A DNA stretch of 64,000 bases from Frigididesulfovibrio sp031553235 (GCA_031553235.1 JAVBLS010000007.1:1-64000); one strand, 5' to 3'; numbered from the stretch's first letter, positions 45,006-53,854 are shown. Numbers and translations are program-made. The notes: generated from the letters alone by a model not told the origin.

Positions 45006-46088
45006 ATGAGCGCCGCCGCCGGGGCCAAGCCCCGCCTGGAGTACCTCGACACCGCCAAAGGGTTTGCCGCCGCCTCGGTGGTTCTGCTGCACCTGTTCGG
45101 CGCTCCCACCCTGCTGAACTGCCTGGCCCCCTGGCACATCTGGCAGGCCGTGCCCATCTTCATGCTCGTAGCCGGCATCACCGGAGTCCTCTCCTGCCGC
45201 AAATACTCCGGGATCATCCAGAACAGCGACCGCGAAAACTTAAAGCGTGACCTGAAAAAATATTACACCCTGCTACCGGGCAGAGCCCTTTCCCTCTACT
45301 TGCCCTATGCCGCCGTGGTGCTGATCTATTATATGTGGGCCGGCGAGCCCCTTGGTCTTGAGCTGTTCGGCAACACCATGCTCATGGGCTATCTCGGACC
45401 GGGCGGCTATTTCGTGCCCCTGATCGTCCAGCATCTGATTTTTTTCCCCCTGGTGCTGGCCCTGCGTCCGCGCCTGGGATCTGACCTGAAATTTCTCGGC
45501 GTCGCCCTACTCCTTTCCTCTCTCTGCGAGTTGCCTTTTATTTTCCTCGACATCGAATCCAGCCGCTTCATCTACCGCATTTTTTACTTCCGCTATCTCT
45601 TTGTCTGCTGCCTGGGCGCCGTTCTGGCCGACGGCAATCCCTTTCGCCCCGGCATCTTCCGCCTGCTGACCCTGGTCAGCGTCGTCTACATGGCCCTGGT
45701 CGCCCTGTTCTCCCAGCCCGGCGCCCAGCCGCCCTCCTACTGGAATTTTTTCTTCATCCGCTCCGACGACTGGTATTTTCAGCACTACCCGGCCTTTTTC
45801 TACACCGCCTTTCTGGTCTTCACGGTCTTTCGCGACAACGAAAAGCGCATACCCTGCGTGCCCCTGCTGATCCGCCTCGGCAAAAGCTCCTACGACATCT
45901 TCATCTTCCAGATGGGCTTTTTCATCACCCTCGGCCTGTCCATAAAAAGGACCTTTGGCTGGACCGACTTCCCCTTCCCGGTCAAAGTCGCTGTGTTCCT
46001 CTTCTGCATCTTCGGCGGGCTCGCCCTCACACGCGCCAAGCAATTCTGGCACGACCTCAAAAAAGAAACCGCCCCGGCCGCGAAGTAA
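45006..46088 (+). CDS. membrane acyltransferase, family 3 (OafA-like)
   Basis: This 360-residue protein has about ten transmembrane segments typical of acyltransferase family 3, which O-acetylates surface polysaccharides, LPS or peptidoglycan. Near the start it has RLEYLDTAKGFAAASVVLLH, the usual R-x3-D-x-A-KG opening of the family. It has no C-terminal SGNH domain. AAGGAGG is well placed for the ATG at 45006. A promoter candidate lies directly upstream and a strong terminator directly downstream, so it is probably a single-gene unit. The acceptor is unknown. Confidence 0.88.
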   Translation: MSAAAGAKPRLEYLDTAKGFAAASVVLLHLFGAPTLLNCLAPWHIWQAVPIFMLVAGITGVLSCRKYSGIIQNSDRENLKRDLKKYYTLLPGRALSLYLPYAAVVLIYYMWAGEPLGLELFGNTMLMGYLGPGGYFVPLIVQHLIFFPLVLALRPRLGSDLKFLGVALLLSSLCELPFIFLDIESSRFIYRIFYFRYLFVCCLGAVLADGNPFRPGIFRLLTLVSVVYMALVALFSQPGAQPPSYWNFFFIRSDDWYFQHYPAFFYTAFLVFTVFRDNEKRIPCVPLLIRLGKSSYDIFIFQMGFFITLGLSIKRTFGWTDFPFPVKVAVFLFCIFGGLALTRAKQFWHDLKKETAPAAK

Positions 46089-46145
46089 AGCCGGGGACAG
46101 TCTCACGCCCGGCCCCCGACTCTCGGCCCCTCGCTCCAGCGCCCC

Positions 46146-46203
46146 GCACACCCGACGAAAAAACCACGCAAATGGTCTGCGCGTTTTTTTTCGTCGGGTG
46201 TGC
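46146..46203. terminator. long bidirectional terminator
   Basis: GCACACCCGACGA at 46146-46158 pairs with TCGTCGGGTGTGC at 46191-46203. A and T runs on the inner sides extend the stem to about 18 pairs. It separates the acyltransferase gene from uppP. Confidence 0.75.
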
Positions 46204-46233
46204 GGACGGGGGATTTACCCCCCCCTTCACGCC

Positions 46234-47031
46234 TTATTCCGGGAAAAAGAAGAATACCAACGGGGCGAGGATAAGCCGGTAATAGGCAAAGGGCCTGAGG
46301 GAAACGCGACTGACCAGGCCGATGAAGACTTTGATGGCCAGGAAAGCGAAGAGAAAGGCCATGACAAAACCGACGGCGAAAAAGGGGAAGTCGGCGCTGG
46401 AGAGAAAGGAGGCGGATTTATACAGGTCGAAGCCGGTGGCCGCAAACATGATCGGCACGGCCGCGATGAAAGAATATTCGGCGGCCACGGCGCGGGAGGA
46501 GCCCAGGATCATGCCGCCCATAATCGTGGAGGCGGAGCGGGAAAACCCCGGCCAGAGGGCCAGGCACTGAAAGCAACCGATGCCCAAGGCCACGGCCGGA
46601 GTGAGCTTGTCGATGGAATCGCAGCGGGGAGCGGGCTTGAAGCGCTCGACCAGAAGAATCATGACTGCACCCACGGCCAGAGACAGGGCCACGGGTATGG
46701 GGTTGAATAGATAATGCTTGATGGCCGAATGGGCGAAGAGCCCAAGCAGGCTTGCGGGCAGGCAAGTGAGAAAAAGCAGGAACAGTCCTCGCGGCCCGGA
46801 AAAGGGACGGTCCTTGCCCGGAAAGAGCAGCCCCCAGAAGCGCGGAAAATAGAGCACCACAACGGCCAGAATGGAGCCGAGCTGGATGACCACGTCAAAG
46901 GTCTGGGCCCGGGCGTCGGTCATATGCAACAGGGTTCCGGCCAGAATCAGGTGGCCGGTGGAGGAAACGGGCAGAAATTCCGTCAGGCCTTGAATCAGGC
47001 CGAGAATGCCGGCGGCAAAGAGTTCATTCAT
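46234..47031 (-). CDS. uppP: undecaprenyl-diphosphatase UppP (BacA)
   Basis: The 265-residue membrane enzyme removes phosphate from undecaprenyl pyrophosphate, recycling the lipid carrier for peptidoglycan and polysaccharides; it also gives bacitracin resistance. The signature GLTEFLPVSSTGHLIL is near the N-terminus, and the second conserved motif PGFSRSASTIMGGMI is near residue 160. The hydrophobic pattern fits about eight segments. ATG at 47031 is chosen from these motifs although no good ribosome site is visible; the frame remains open far upstream. Confidence 0.95.
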   Translation of the reverse strand: MNELFAAGILGLIQGLTEFLPVSSTGHLILAGTLLHMTDARAQTFDVVIQLGSILAVVVLYFPRFWGLLFPGKDRPFSGPRGLFLLFLTCLPASLLGLFAHSAIKHYLFNPIPVALSLAVGAVMILLVERFKPAPRCDSIDKLTPAVALGIGCFQCLALWPGFSRSASTIMGGMILGSSRAVAAEYSFIAAVPIMFAATGFDLYKSASFLSSADFPFFAVGFVMAFLFAFLAIKVFIGLVSRVSLRPFAYYRLILAPLVFFFFPE

Positions 47032-47154
47032 GGGGAGTATCCGGTAGGTTTCAAGATTGGGCCTTGTACACCCGGCAAGGCGTGCTTGCAAGCCCGGCCG
47101 GCTTGGAGTACATTCCGCCGGCCGGAGTGAGAAGCACCTCCGGCGGGAGTTGCC

Positions 47155-47361
47155 ATGGCCACCATAATGCCCGAATCGGAACTGCTGCGGCGGGCCTTTG
47201 CCCACCTTCTGACACAACGAGCCCAGCACCCGGAAAAGAAACTCTCCGACCTGTTGGACGACGCCTCCATGCGCTTCAATCTTTCCCCCAAAGACGCCGA
47301 ATCGCTGCAGCGCCTGCTGCACGATGAGGAACCCCGGCCCGGCAACCGGACAAAGGCTTAA
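47155..47361 (+). CDS. small conserved-looking protein upstream of lptF
   Basis: This 68-residue protein is soluble and helical with no recognised domain. It contains SELLRRAFAHLLTQRAQHPEKKLSDLLDDASMRF in pieces. GGGAG lies shortly before the ATG, and it ends only 14 bases before lptF. That suggests a small operon member whose role is unknown. Confidence 0.5.
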   Translation: MATIMPESELLRRAFAHLLTQRAQHPEKKLSDLLDDASMRFNLSPKDAESLQRLLHDEEPRPGNRTKA

Positions 47362-47375
47362 GCCCGCGCCGCTCC

Positions 47376-48554
47376 ATGCCCACACTGCTGCACCGCCGGC
47401 TCTTCCTGGAAACCACCCAGAATTTTCTGCTCTGCGTGGTCTCGTTGCTTTCCCTGCTGCTCATCGGCCGGGGTCTGCAACTGCGCGATCTCTTCCTGGG
47501 ACTGGATTTCACCTTTGCCGACATTGCCCTGCTCTTTCTGTACATGATGCCGCTGTTCCTGATCATGGTTCTGCCCATCTCCTGCATGGTTGCGGTCTTC
47601 TTGACCTTTCTGCGCATGGGCTCGGACCGCGAGATCATCGCCCTGAAAGCGGGCGGTGTCGGTTTGTACCAAATGCTTGCCGCGCCGATGATCTTTTCGG
47701 CGCTCTGCATGGTTGCCTGTTTCGGCGTCTCTCTTGAGGGCATTCCCTGGGGCATGGGGGCCTTTCGTTCGACCGTGCTGGAAATCGCCAGCACCAGGGC
47801 CAAGGTCACGGTGCAGGCCGGGGTTTTCAACAAGGACATCATTCCCGGCCTGACCTTGTTCGCCCGCAAAGTGGACCCCGAAACCGGCAAGTTGCGGCAG
47901 GTGGTTTTTGAGGACAACACCCGTAAAGAAGGTGTGGGCGTGACCATTCTGGCCCCGGAAGGTGAAATTCTCACCGACGAACAACGCGGAGAGCTGGTCT
48001 TTTTTCTCAAAAACGGCCGCATCTACCGGGCCGACGCCCATCAGGTGAACATTTTGGGTTTTCAGGAGTACGAGGTACGCGTCAACCTGAGCGAGGCCTT
48101 CAAGGATATGGACCTCGGCGACGTGCGCCCCAAGGAAATGTCCATGCACGAGCTCTACCGGCTCACGGACGTGAAAAGCCACACGGAACAGCGGCTGGAG
48201 CTCAAGGCCGCAGCGGAACTGCAAAAACGCTGGGCCCTGCCTGTGGCCTGTGTGGTGCTGGGCGTCTTTGCCGTACCCCTGGCCTGCGCCTTTGAGGGCG
48301 CCCGCCGGCAGATGGGCGTGGCCCTTTCTCTCGGCATGTTCCTGGTCTACTACAGCCTCTTTTCCATCGGTATGAACACGGGAGAATCCGGCGTCCTGCC
48401 GCCGGTCATCGGTTTGTGGGCTGCCAACGTAATCTTTGTGGTTCTCGCCGCCGCCGGCATCATACTGGTGGCCCGCGAACGTACCCCCAATCTGCCGAGC
48501 CTAGTTGCAGGCACTTCGGCGCGCCTGAAAAAACTCCTGCGGAGCGCGTCGTGA
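47376..48554 (+). CDS. lptF: LPS export ABC permease LptF
   Basis: The 392-residue inner-membrane protein is one half of the LptB2FG complex that extracts LPS from the inner membrane and feeds it to the periplasmic bridge. It has three N-terminal membrane segments and a periplasmic beta-jellyroll of about 150 residues (residues about 115-270, with FARKVDPETGKLRQVVFED). Three further C-terminal segments contain the typical LGVFAVPLACAFEGARR. The helix GSDREIIALKAGGV is the coupling helix toward LptB. It overlaps lptG by four bases (GTGA). Confidence 0.92.
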   Translation: MPTLLHRRLFLETTQNFLLCVVSLLSLLLIGRGLQLRDLFLGLDFTFADIALLFLYMMPLFLIMVLPISCMVAVFLTFLRMGSDREIIALKAGGVGLYQMLAAPMIFSALCMVACFGVSLEGIPWGMGAFRSTVLEIASTRAKVTVQAGVFNKDIIPGLTLFARKVDPETGKLRQVVFEDNTRKEGVGVTILAPEGEILTDEQRGELVFFLKNGRIYRADAHQVNILGFQEYEVRVNLSEAFKDMDLGDVRPKEMSMHELYRLTDVKSHTEQRLELKAAAELQKRWALPVACVVLGVFAVPLACAFEGARRQMGVALSLGMFLVYYSLFSIGMNTGESGVLPPVIGLWAANVIFVVLAAAGIILVARERTPNLPSLVAGTSARLKKLLRSAS

Positions 48555-49633
48555 GCCTGTTGCACCGCTATCTCCTGCGCCAGAACCTTTTTCTGATCCT
48601 GACGGTGCTCGCCGCCGGCACGTCCATCTATCTGCTCACGGATTTGTTCGAGCGCATGGACGTATTCCTGGGTTCGGGCCTCGGTCTCGGACAAATTCTG
48701 CTCTACTTTCTCTACAAACTGCCGGCCGTTATCTCGCAAATTCTTCCGGCCGTGTTCTTGCTGGCTCTGGTGCTGCAGTTGAACATCCTGGATCGCAGCA
48801 ACGAACTGGTGGCCATGGAAGCCGGCGGCATCTCTCCTCTGGTGGTGGCCCGCTTCATTCTGACCTACGGCTTGATCTGGGCGGTGGCCCAATTGTTTTT
48901 TGCCCAGGTGGCCGGCGCGGAGGGCGAGCGCGCCTCGGCCCGCATGTGGCAGGAGCAAGTGCGCGGTAAAGACCTGAGCCTACGGGCCGTGGAAGGCCTG
49001 TGGTTCAGCGAGGGCGATCAAATCTTTCACCTGAACAAGGCCTACCCCAATCTGGGCCGGGGCGACGGCCTGATCATGTACCGCCTGGACCACTCCGGCC
49101 TGAACATCGAAGAAATCATCCGTGCCCGCGAGTTTACCATTGAAAAAAATCACTGGCGCCTTGACGACGTGCTGCGCATCCTGCCGGGAACCTATACAAC
49201 CGAAAGCCTGAAAGAGCTGGATCTGCCCCTGCGCCAAAACCTCAAGGCGTTTGCCACGGTGGAAACCACGGCACACCCCACCGAGTTGCCGCTCTGGGAA
49301 CTCTCGCAACTGATCCAACATCTGGAGCGTTCCGGCTCCAATGTTGAGAGCCTGCGTACCGCCTGGCACAGCAAGCTTTCCTACGCCGCTTCCATTGTGC
49401 TCATGGGCCTGACGGCCCTGGTGATCTCCAGGTTCACCTCCAACATCTACAAGTCCGTGGGCCTCGCGCTGATCTGCACCTTCTTTTTTTACAGCCTGAC
49501 CACCTGGTGCGAAGCCTTGGGCTCCAGGGGCATTCTGCCGCCCGTCATCGCCGCCTGGATGGGGGTGGTCGGCCCCTTGCTGGTCTGTCTGGCCCTTCTG
49601 TTCAAACCGCATATTCCACAGTCGACGCGCTGA
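48551..49633 (+). CDS. lptG: LPS export ABC permease LptG
   Basis: This 360-residue protein pairs with LptF. It starts at GTG 48551 inside the lptF stop codon. It opens SLLHRYLLRQNLFLILTVLAAG, and the coupling-helix region NILDRSNELVAMEAGGIS is near residue 80. A periplasmic jellyroll covers about 110-260. The last helices show LVISRFTSNIYKSVGLALI and the closing GILPPVIAAWMG, as in LptG. LptB, LptA and LptC are not in the window. Confidence 0.92.
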   Translation: MSLLHRYLLRQNLFLILTVLAAGTSIYLLTDLFERMDVFLGSGLGLGQILLYFLYKLPAVISQILPAVFLLALVLQLNILDRSNELVAMEAGGISPLVVARFILTYGLIWAVAQLFFAQVAGAEGERASARMWQEQVRGKDLSLRAVEGLWFSEGDQIFHLNKAYPNLGRGDGLIMYRLDHSGLNIEEIIRAREFTIEKNHWRLDDVLRILPGTYTTESLKELDLPLRQNLKAFATVETTAHPTELPLWELSQLIQHLERSGSNVESLRTAWHSKLSYAASIVLMGLTALVISRFTSNIYKSVGLALICTFFFYSLTTWCEALGSRGILPPVIAAWMGVVGPLLVCLALLFKPHIPQSTR

Positions 49634-49762
49634 AGCCCGCCGCCGGTATCAAGCCTCAAGAAGACAACTTCTTTGCGGGGAAAGCTCCATTGCCCTTCCC
49701 AGTCGGTTATTTTTGCTGTAATGCTGCTTCATCTGCCCCCAAAAGGGTCGAAGGAGAAAGTC

Positions 49763-50356
49763 ATGCGCAATCTTTTCTTCTGTCTGATTCTTGCCGCTCT
49801 GTGCACGGCCGGGGTGGCCGCCGCCTGGGCCAAAAAGCCGGAAGCGGCTTCCGGCCCCGGAGGCGGCGGCAACACAAAAGTTGAACAGCGCGGCGGCGGC
49901 CGGGGTGACGCGAAAACCGGAGAGCGCGGCGGCGACAAGCGTGCCGGTGATGACTCGCGCAAAGACCGTGGCAGCGATCGCGACCGGGACCATCGGAGTG
50001 ACGGCGACCGAGATCGCCGCGACGACCGTGACGCGGCTCACGATCGTAACCGGGAGCGGGACGGGGATCATCGTGGCGACCGGGATTACCGGGATCGAGA
50101 TTGGGACAGCGATCGGGACGCCCGCGACTGGGCCAAAGGCCACACCGGCTACAAGCCGCTGCCTCCGGGCATCCGCAAGAATCTGGCCAGGGGCAAACCC
50201 CTGCCTCCAGGCATTGCCAAGCAAACAGTGCCGCCCGATCTGTACCGCAGACTGCCGTATCGCTCGGGTTACGACTGGCGGGTGGTCGGTTCCGACTTGG
50301 TACAGGTGTCGCCGGAAGATGTCGTGCACGACATCGTACACGATGTTTTCCGCTAA
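49763..50356 (+). CDS. CigR/RcnB-like periplasmic protein with Asp/Arg-rich middle
   Basis: The 197-residue protein has a Sec signal peptide (about residues 1-23, ending AAAWAKK). A Gly- and then Asp/Arg-rich low-complexity middle follows, about residues 35-130, built of DRD-type repeats. The C-terminal 65 residues match the CigR/RcnB pattern: YKPLPPGIRKNLARGKPLPPGIAK in parts, then DLYRRLPYRSGYDWRVVGSDLV and VVHDIVHDVFR. Relatives in Enterobacteria influence virulence secretion or metal efflux. The role here is unknown. AAGGAGAAAG precedes the ATG at 49763. Confidence 0.8.
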   Translation: MRNLFFCLILAALCTAGVAAAWAKKPEAASGPGGGGNTKVEQRGGGRGDAKTGERGGDKRAGDDSRKDRGSDRDRDHRSDGDRDRRDDRDAAHDRNRERDGDHRGDRDYRDRDWDSDRDARDWAKGHTGYKPLPPGIRKNLARGKPLPPGIAKQTVPPDLYRRLPYRSGYDWRVVGSDLVQVSPEDVVHDIVHDVFR

Positions 50357-50374
50357 CGCGGAAGAAGGAGCCAT

Positions 50375-50569
50375 ATGAAACACGCAGACGCAGGCAATTT
50401 CATCTGCCCGCAAACCTTGGGCTCGGAGCGGAAGCCCGAGCACTGCCTGGGCGGGGACTGCGCCGCCTGGCGCTGGGCCGAGCCGAAATGGGGACCGCGT
50501 GAGCAGCGCCGGGGGTACTGCGGCCTGGCAGGCGTGCCGGAATATCCCCTCAACCCGGACAAAGAGTGA
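50375..50569 (+). CDS. small cysteine-containing protein
   Basis: This 64-residue protein has Cys in FICPQT, CLGGDC, and RGYCGLAG, with tryptophans in AAWRWAEPKWG. The pattern suggests a small metal- or Fe-S-binding fold, but no family is named with confidence. GAAGGAGCC lies before the ATG, and it begins 18 bases after the CigR-like gene, so cotranscription is likely. Confidence 0.6.
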   Translation: MKHADAGNFICPQTLGSERKPEHCLGGDCAAWRWAEPKWGPREQRRGYCGLAGVPEYPLNPDKE

Positions 50570-50630
50570 CGCGCCGGCGTGCGGATTTTCACCCGCGCCG
50601 AAAAAATCAAAAAAACCGCCCGATCTCCCC

Positions 50631-50660
50631 TTGACGGAGACCCCCCGGCGGACGTATAAG
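50631..50660 (+). promoter_or_regulatory. promoter of the tRNA-Arg pair
   Basis: TTGACG at 50631-50636 and TATAAG at 50655-50660 are 18 bases apart. Transcription would begin about 8 bases before the first tRNA. Confidence 0.65.
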
Positions 50661-50675
50661 CCTGCTTCCCGATAC

Positions 50676-50752
50676 GCGCCGGTAGCCCAGCTGGATAGAG
50701 CAACAGGCTACGAACCTGTAGGTCGGAGGTTCGAATCCTTCCCGGCGCGCCA
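50676..50752 (+). tRNA. tRNA-Arg (anticodon ACG), first copy
   Basis: The 77-base gene folds into a full cloverleaf. The acceptor stem is GCGCCGG with CCGGCGC, and the D-loop has AGCTGGATAG. The anticodon loop CTACGAA holds ACG between ACAGG and CCTGT, and the T-loop is GGTTCGAATCC. The discriminator is G and CCA is encoded. A34 should be deaminated to inosine, so it reads CGU, CGC and CGA. Confidence 0.98.
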
Positions 50753-50784
50753 AATTTTTCGAGCGGCTTTTGCCGTGTCGGTTT

Positions 50785-50861
50785 GCGCCGGTAGCCCAGC
50801 TGGATAGAGCAACAGGCTACGAACCTGTAGGTCGGAGGTTCGAATCCTTCCCGGCGCGCCA
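50785..50861 (+). tRNA. tRNA-Arg (anticodon ACG), second identical copy
   Basis: The sequence is identical to the first copy, from the GCGCCGG acceptor arm to the encoded CCA, and lies 32 bases downstream. The two are probably processed from one transcript that ends at the hairpin following this gene. Confidence 0.98.
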
Positions 50862-50866
50862 TCTTG

Positions 50867-50918
50867 ACGGGGGCCGCGTTTCATGAGCATATCATGGGCG
50901 CGGTCCCCGTTCGTGTTT
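50867..50918 (+). terminator. terminator after the tRNA pair
   Basis: ACGGGGGCCGCG at 50867-50878 pairs with CGCGGTCCCCGT at 50899-50910 (one mismatch or wobble) around a 20-base loop, followed by TCGTGTTTCTCTT. Confidence 0.6.
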
Positions 50919-51033
50919 CTCTTCACCCGTGCTTCTCTCCAGATAGCGGCATACTTCTTGCTTACCTTTTTGCATCCTTGCCGGGCAAAAACACACAGCC
51001 GGCCATGAACAGAAAAAGGTCCAAGGATTCCGC

Positions 51034-52155
51034 ATGTTGCGCTCTTTTCTTGAGACATTACATCAAGCATTGCACCGGTCGGCGTCAGGCCGGAAAATTG
51101 ACGCCCTGCCCCTGCGTTCCGCTCTGCTCCTCCTGCCCGTGCTTCTGGCCGGCAGCGCCTTGGCGCACGTCTTTCCCATGGATAAGCCCCGTCGGTCCGC
51201 GGACAACTCCGTGCGCATGCGCATAAGCTTTGAAGCCACCGAGTCCGTGCCCGCCGCGCCCCGGACCGGCGGCGCCGGCCTGCGCCGGCGCGTGGTCTTG
51301 GCCCCACACCAGCCTCTGGACTTCGTCGACGCCTCCCGGCCCGTGCCGGCGCCCGGCTCGCTGCTGTTGCTGCGTGACGGACGGATTTTTCTGACCACGG
51401 CCTATGGCACTGTCGACCTCGACAAGCCCGGCTTCGCCGACAACCCCTATGAGATCGGATCGCCGGCCCTGCGGGCCTGGGGGGAGCAGCCGGAATCCGG
51501 CCGCTTCAACCCTTCCCGCCCTCTGGCCTCCGCGCAGGTCGCCGTCCTGGAATGCCCGGCCGCGCCCTCGCACCTGGACGCCCTACGGCTTTTGGCCACA
51601 CGCCTGGGCATTGCGCCCGATGGTTCGGCCGGCTCCCTGGGCACCTCCCGCTACCTGGCGGCGGCCGAGGCCTATGCCGCCAAATACAACCTTTCCACCG
51701 GCCTGGTCATGGCGATCATGCGGGCCGAGAGCAACTTCAATCCTTTTGCGGTCAGCCGCAACAACGCCCTGGGCCTGATGCAGATCGTGCCCGACACGGC
51801 GGGCGGCGAAGCCCACAGCTACCTCACCGGCGAAAAGGGCGCGCCCGACAGCGCCCTGCTCTTTGACCCCGAGCACAACATCAAATACGGCACCACCTAT
51901 CTGCACTTGCTGAATCGTCGCTACTTCGGCGAGGTCGTCAACCCGGCCGCGCGAGAGATGTGCGTCGTCGCCGCTTACAACGGCGGCCCCGGCGCGGTGC
52001 TGCGGGTCTTTGACCCCGCAAGCGCCGATTCGGCCGTGGCCGTGATCAACTCGCTGACTCCCGAAGAGGTCTACGAAGCCCTGATCACCCGGCTGCCCAC
52101 GGCGGAATCGCGCCGCTACGTGGACGTGGTGCTCGGCAACATCCGCGCTTATTAG
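51034..52155 (+). CDS. lytic murein transglycosylase, MltC-like (SLT domain)
   Basis: The 373-residue protein has a hydrophobic segment at about 28-45 (LLLLPVLLAGSALA) that acts as a signal or anchor. A central family-specific region follows, then an SLT domain at about 205-360. The catalytic Glu232 is in AIMRAESNFNPFAVS. NALGLMQIVPDTAGG and VAAYNGGPGAV are the other signature motifs. Such enzymes cleave peptidoglycan glycan strands with formation of 1,6-anhydro ends. No lipobox cysteine is visible, unlike E. coli MltC. AAGGA lies upstream of the ATG. It is followed by an OmpH-like lipoprotein after 130 bases. Confidence 0.9.
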   Translation: MLRSFLETLHQALHRSASGRKIDALPLRSALLLLPVLLAGSALAHVFPMDKPRRSADNSVRMRISFEATESVPAAPRTGGAGLRRRVVLAPHQPLDFVDASRPVPAPGSLLLLRDGRIFLTTAYGTVDLDKPGFADNPYEIGSPALRAWGEQPESGRFNPSRPLASAQVAVLECPAAPSHLDALRLLATRLGIAPDGSAGSLGTSRYLAAAEAYAAKYNLSTGLVMAIMRAESNFNPFAVSRNNALGLMQIVPDTAGGEAHSYLTGEKGAPDSALLFDPEHNIKYGTTYLHLLNRRYFGEVVNPAAREMCVVAAYNGGPGAVLRVFDPASADSAVAVINSLTPEEVYEALITRLPTAESRRYVDVVLGNIRAY

Positions 52156-52285
52156 ACGCCGCCTACCGAGCCCTCCGCGCCCGGCAGAGACGGCGCGCCG
52201 CGGTATTTTTCAACGAGTTTTCCTTGTAGGCCGACAGCGGCTGTGCTACCTTCCCTTTCTTCATTCACTTTCACCGGAGCATCCC

Positions 52286-52867
52286 ATGCGACTGAAACTT
52301 ATTCTCTGCACCGCCCTTTTGCTGCCCGTACTGGCCGTTGCCGGCTGCAACGACAAATCCGAGCCCGCCAAGCCGCGCATCGGCGTCGTCGACACCACCC
52401 TGATCTTCAAGGACAGCAAGGCCGGCAAAGACGGCGTGGCCTACCTGGACGCCCTGGGCAAAGATCTGCAGAACGAACTGGCCGCCATGCAGGAACGCGC
52501 AACCAAAGACAACAGCGATGACGCCCGCACCGCCTTCCAACAGGGCTTCGGCGAACTGCAGCAGCGCTTTAACGCCGAACAACAACAAGTCATGAACAAG
52601 GTCACCGCAGCCTACCAGAAGGCTGTGGACTCTGTGCGTGAAAAAGAAGGCCTGGACGCGGTCCTGGGCACCGAAGCCGTGGTTTCCTTTGACGCCAAGG
52701 TGGACGTGACCAAGCAAGTTCTCGCGGCCATGGACGCCGGCAAGGTAACCTTTGAGCGCATCGCGCCCGAAGGCGGCAACGGCACGCTGCTGCCCGCCCG
52801 TAACGGGACCATGCCCTCGCAAAACGCGACTTCCACAAACGCCACGGCCCCCGAAGAAAGCAAGTAA
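52286..52867 (+). CDS. OmpH/Skp-like lipoprotein
   Basis: The 193-residue protein has a lipoprotein signal with lipobox LAVAGC (Cys21). The core has the OmpH/Skp pattern: RIGVVDTTLIFKDSKAG at the start of the domain, a long Gln/Glu-rich coiled hairpin at about 60-125, and a C-terminal strand EAVVSFDAKVDVTKQVLAAM. Skp-like proteins hold unfolded outer-membrane proteins in the periplasm. Here it would be membrane-anchored. The last 35 residues are a flexible Asn/Thr-rich tail. Confidence 0.8.
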   Translation: MRLKLILCTALLLPVLAVAGCNDKSEPAKPRIGVVDTTLIFKDSKAGKDGVAYLDALGKDLQNELAAMQERATKDNSDDARTAFQQGFGELQQRFNAEQQQVMNKVTAAYQKAVDSVREKEGLDAVLGTEAVVSFDAKVDVTKQVLAAMDAGKVTFERIAPEGGNGTLLPARNGTMPSQNATSTNATAPEESK

Positions 52868-52912
52868 CCCGCAGAACAGCGCGTAAGAGTTTCGCGTCCG
52901 GCACGCGCCGGC

Positions 52913-52951
52913 GGCCGGGCCGGGGGTTTCCCTTGCCCGGCCTTGCTTTTT
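52913..52951 (+). terminator. terminator of the OmpH-like gene
   Basis: GGCCGGGC at 52913-52920 pairs with GCCCGGCC at 52935-52942, followed by TTGCTTTTT. Confidence 0.55.
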
Positions 52952-52972
52952 GGCGTAACTTCCCCCGTCATC

Positions 52973-53854
52973 ATGCACTTACAGAAAAAACGACGCGACG
53001 CCGGCCCCAAGGCCCTCACGTCTAAGAACGGCCTCTTGCTGGCCGTGTTCGGCGCATCCAACCTCATGGCGCGCAGGGCTCTGGACGACTTCGACCGTCT
53101 GGCGCGCCGGCGCTTTCCCCTGCTGCCCGTGCGCTGGGCCTTCACCTCTTCCTTGCTGCGCTCCCGTCTGGCCGATGGCGGTCAAAAATCCGATTCGGTA
53201 AAAAAAGCTTTGTGTCGCATGGGCTTTGAGCGCTTCACCCAGGTCGCCGTGCAGCCCCTGCATCTCATTGCCGGCATAGAATATGAAACAGTCTGTGAAG
53301 AGTGCCGCGAAGCAGCCAATTCCGACGGTCCGGCCGCAATCAGTCTGGGCAGGCCTCTGATTTGCGACGAGTGCGACGCCGAACGGGTGGCTGAAGCCCT
53401 GTTCGCCCACCTGCCCCCTGAGCGTGGCCCCGAAGACGTGGTCATCTGCGTGGGCCACGGCTCACGCCACGACGCGGCCCGTTCGGGGTATGCCGCCCTG
53501 GCCGCCGCCCTGGCCCGGCGCGATCCCCTGGTGTTGCTCGACTCCCTGGCCGACCCCGGCGACAGCCTGCCCGAGCAGGTCATAGACCAGGGAGCCAAGC
53601 GGGTTTGGCTGCTGCCGCTTCTGGCCCTGGTGGGCAAACATGCCCAAACCGACATCGCCGGCCCTGGACCGACCTCGCGCCGCAGCCTGCTGGAAGCCGC
53701 CGGTCTGACTTGCGTGCCGGTGCTCAAAGGCACCCTGGAATACGAAGGGTTTGCCTCCCTATGGCTGGAGCGTCTGGCCGAGGCCGCCTCCGGCCTGGAA
53801 AATGAAAAGACGGCGCACTCCAACGAGCACGCCGTCCGGGCGGGTAAGGAATGA
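52973..53854 (+). CDS. cbiK: sirohydrochlorin cobaltochelatase CbiK
   Basis: The 293-residue protein is an ATP-independent chelatase of the CbiK/HemH fold that inserts Co2+ or Fe2+ into sirohydrochlorin, for cobalamin or siroheme. Metal-site histidines lie in QPLHLIAGIEYE, VGHGSRHDA and GKHAQTDIAGPGPTSRRSLLE. Extra Cys residues appear in a CEECREAANSD stretch and ICDECDAE, which could hold another metal. Periplasmic and cytoplasmic forms are known in Desulfovibrio; no signal peptide is seen, so this is probably the cytoplasmic form. The ribosome site at 52973 is weak. It converges on tatA. Confidence 0.88.
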   Translation: MHLQKKRRDAGPKALTSKNGLLLAVFGASNLMARRALDDFDRLARRRFPLLPVRWAFTSSLLRSRLADGGQKSDSVKKALCRMGFERFTQVAVQPLHLIAGIEYETVCEECREAANSDGPAAISLGRPLICDECDAERVAEALFAHLPPERGPEDVVICVGHGSRHDAARSGYAALAAALARRDPLVLLDSLADPGDSLPEQVIDQGAKRVWLLPLLALVGKHAQTDIAGPGPTSRRSLLEAAGLTCVPVLKGTLEYEGFASLWLERLAEAASGLENEKTAHSNEHAVRAGKE

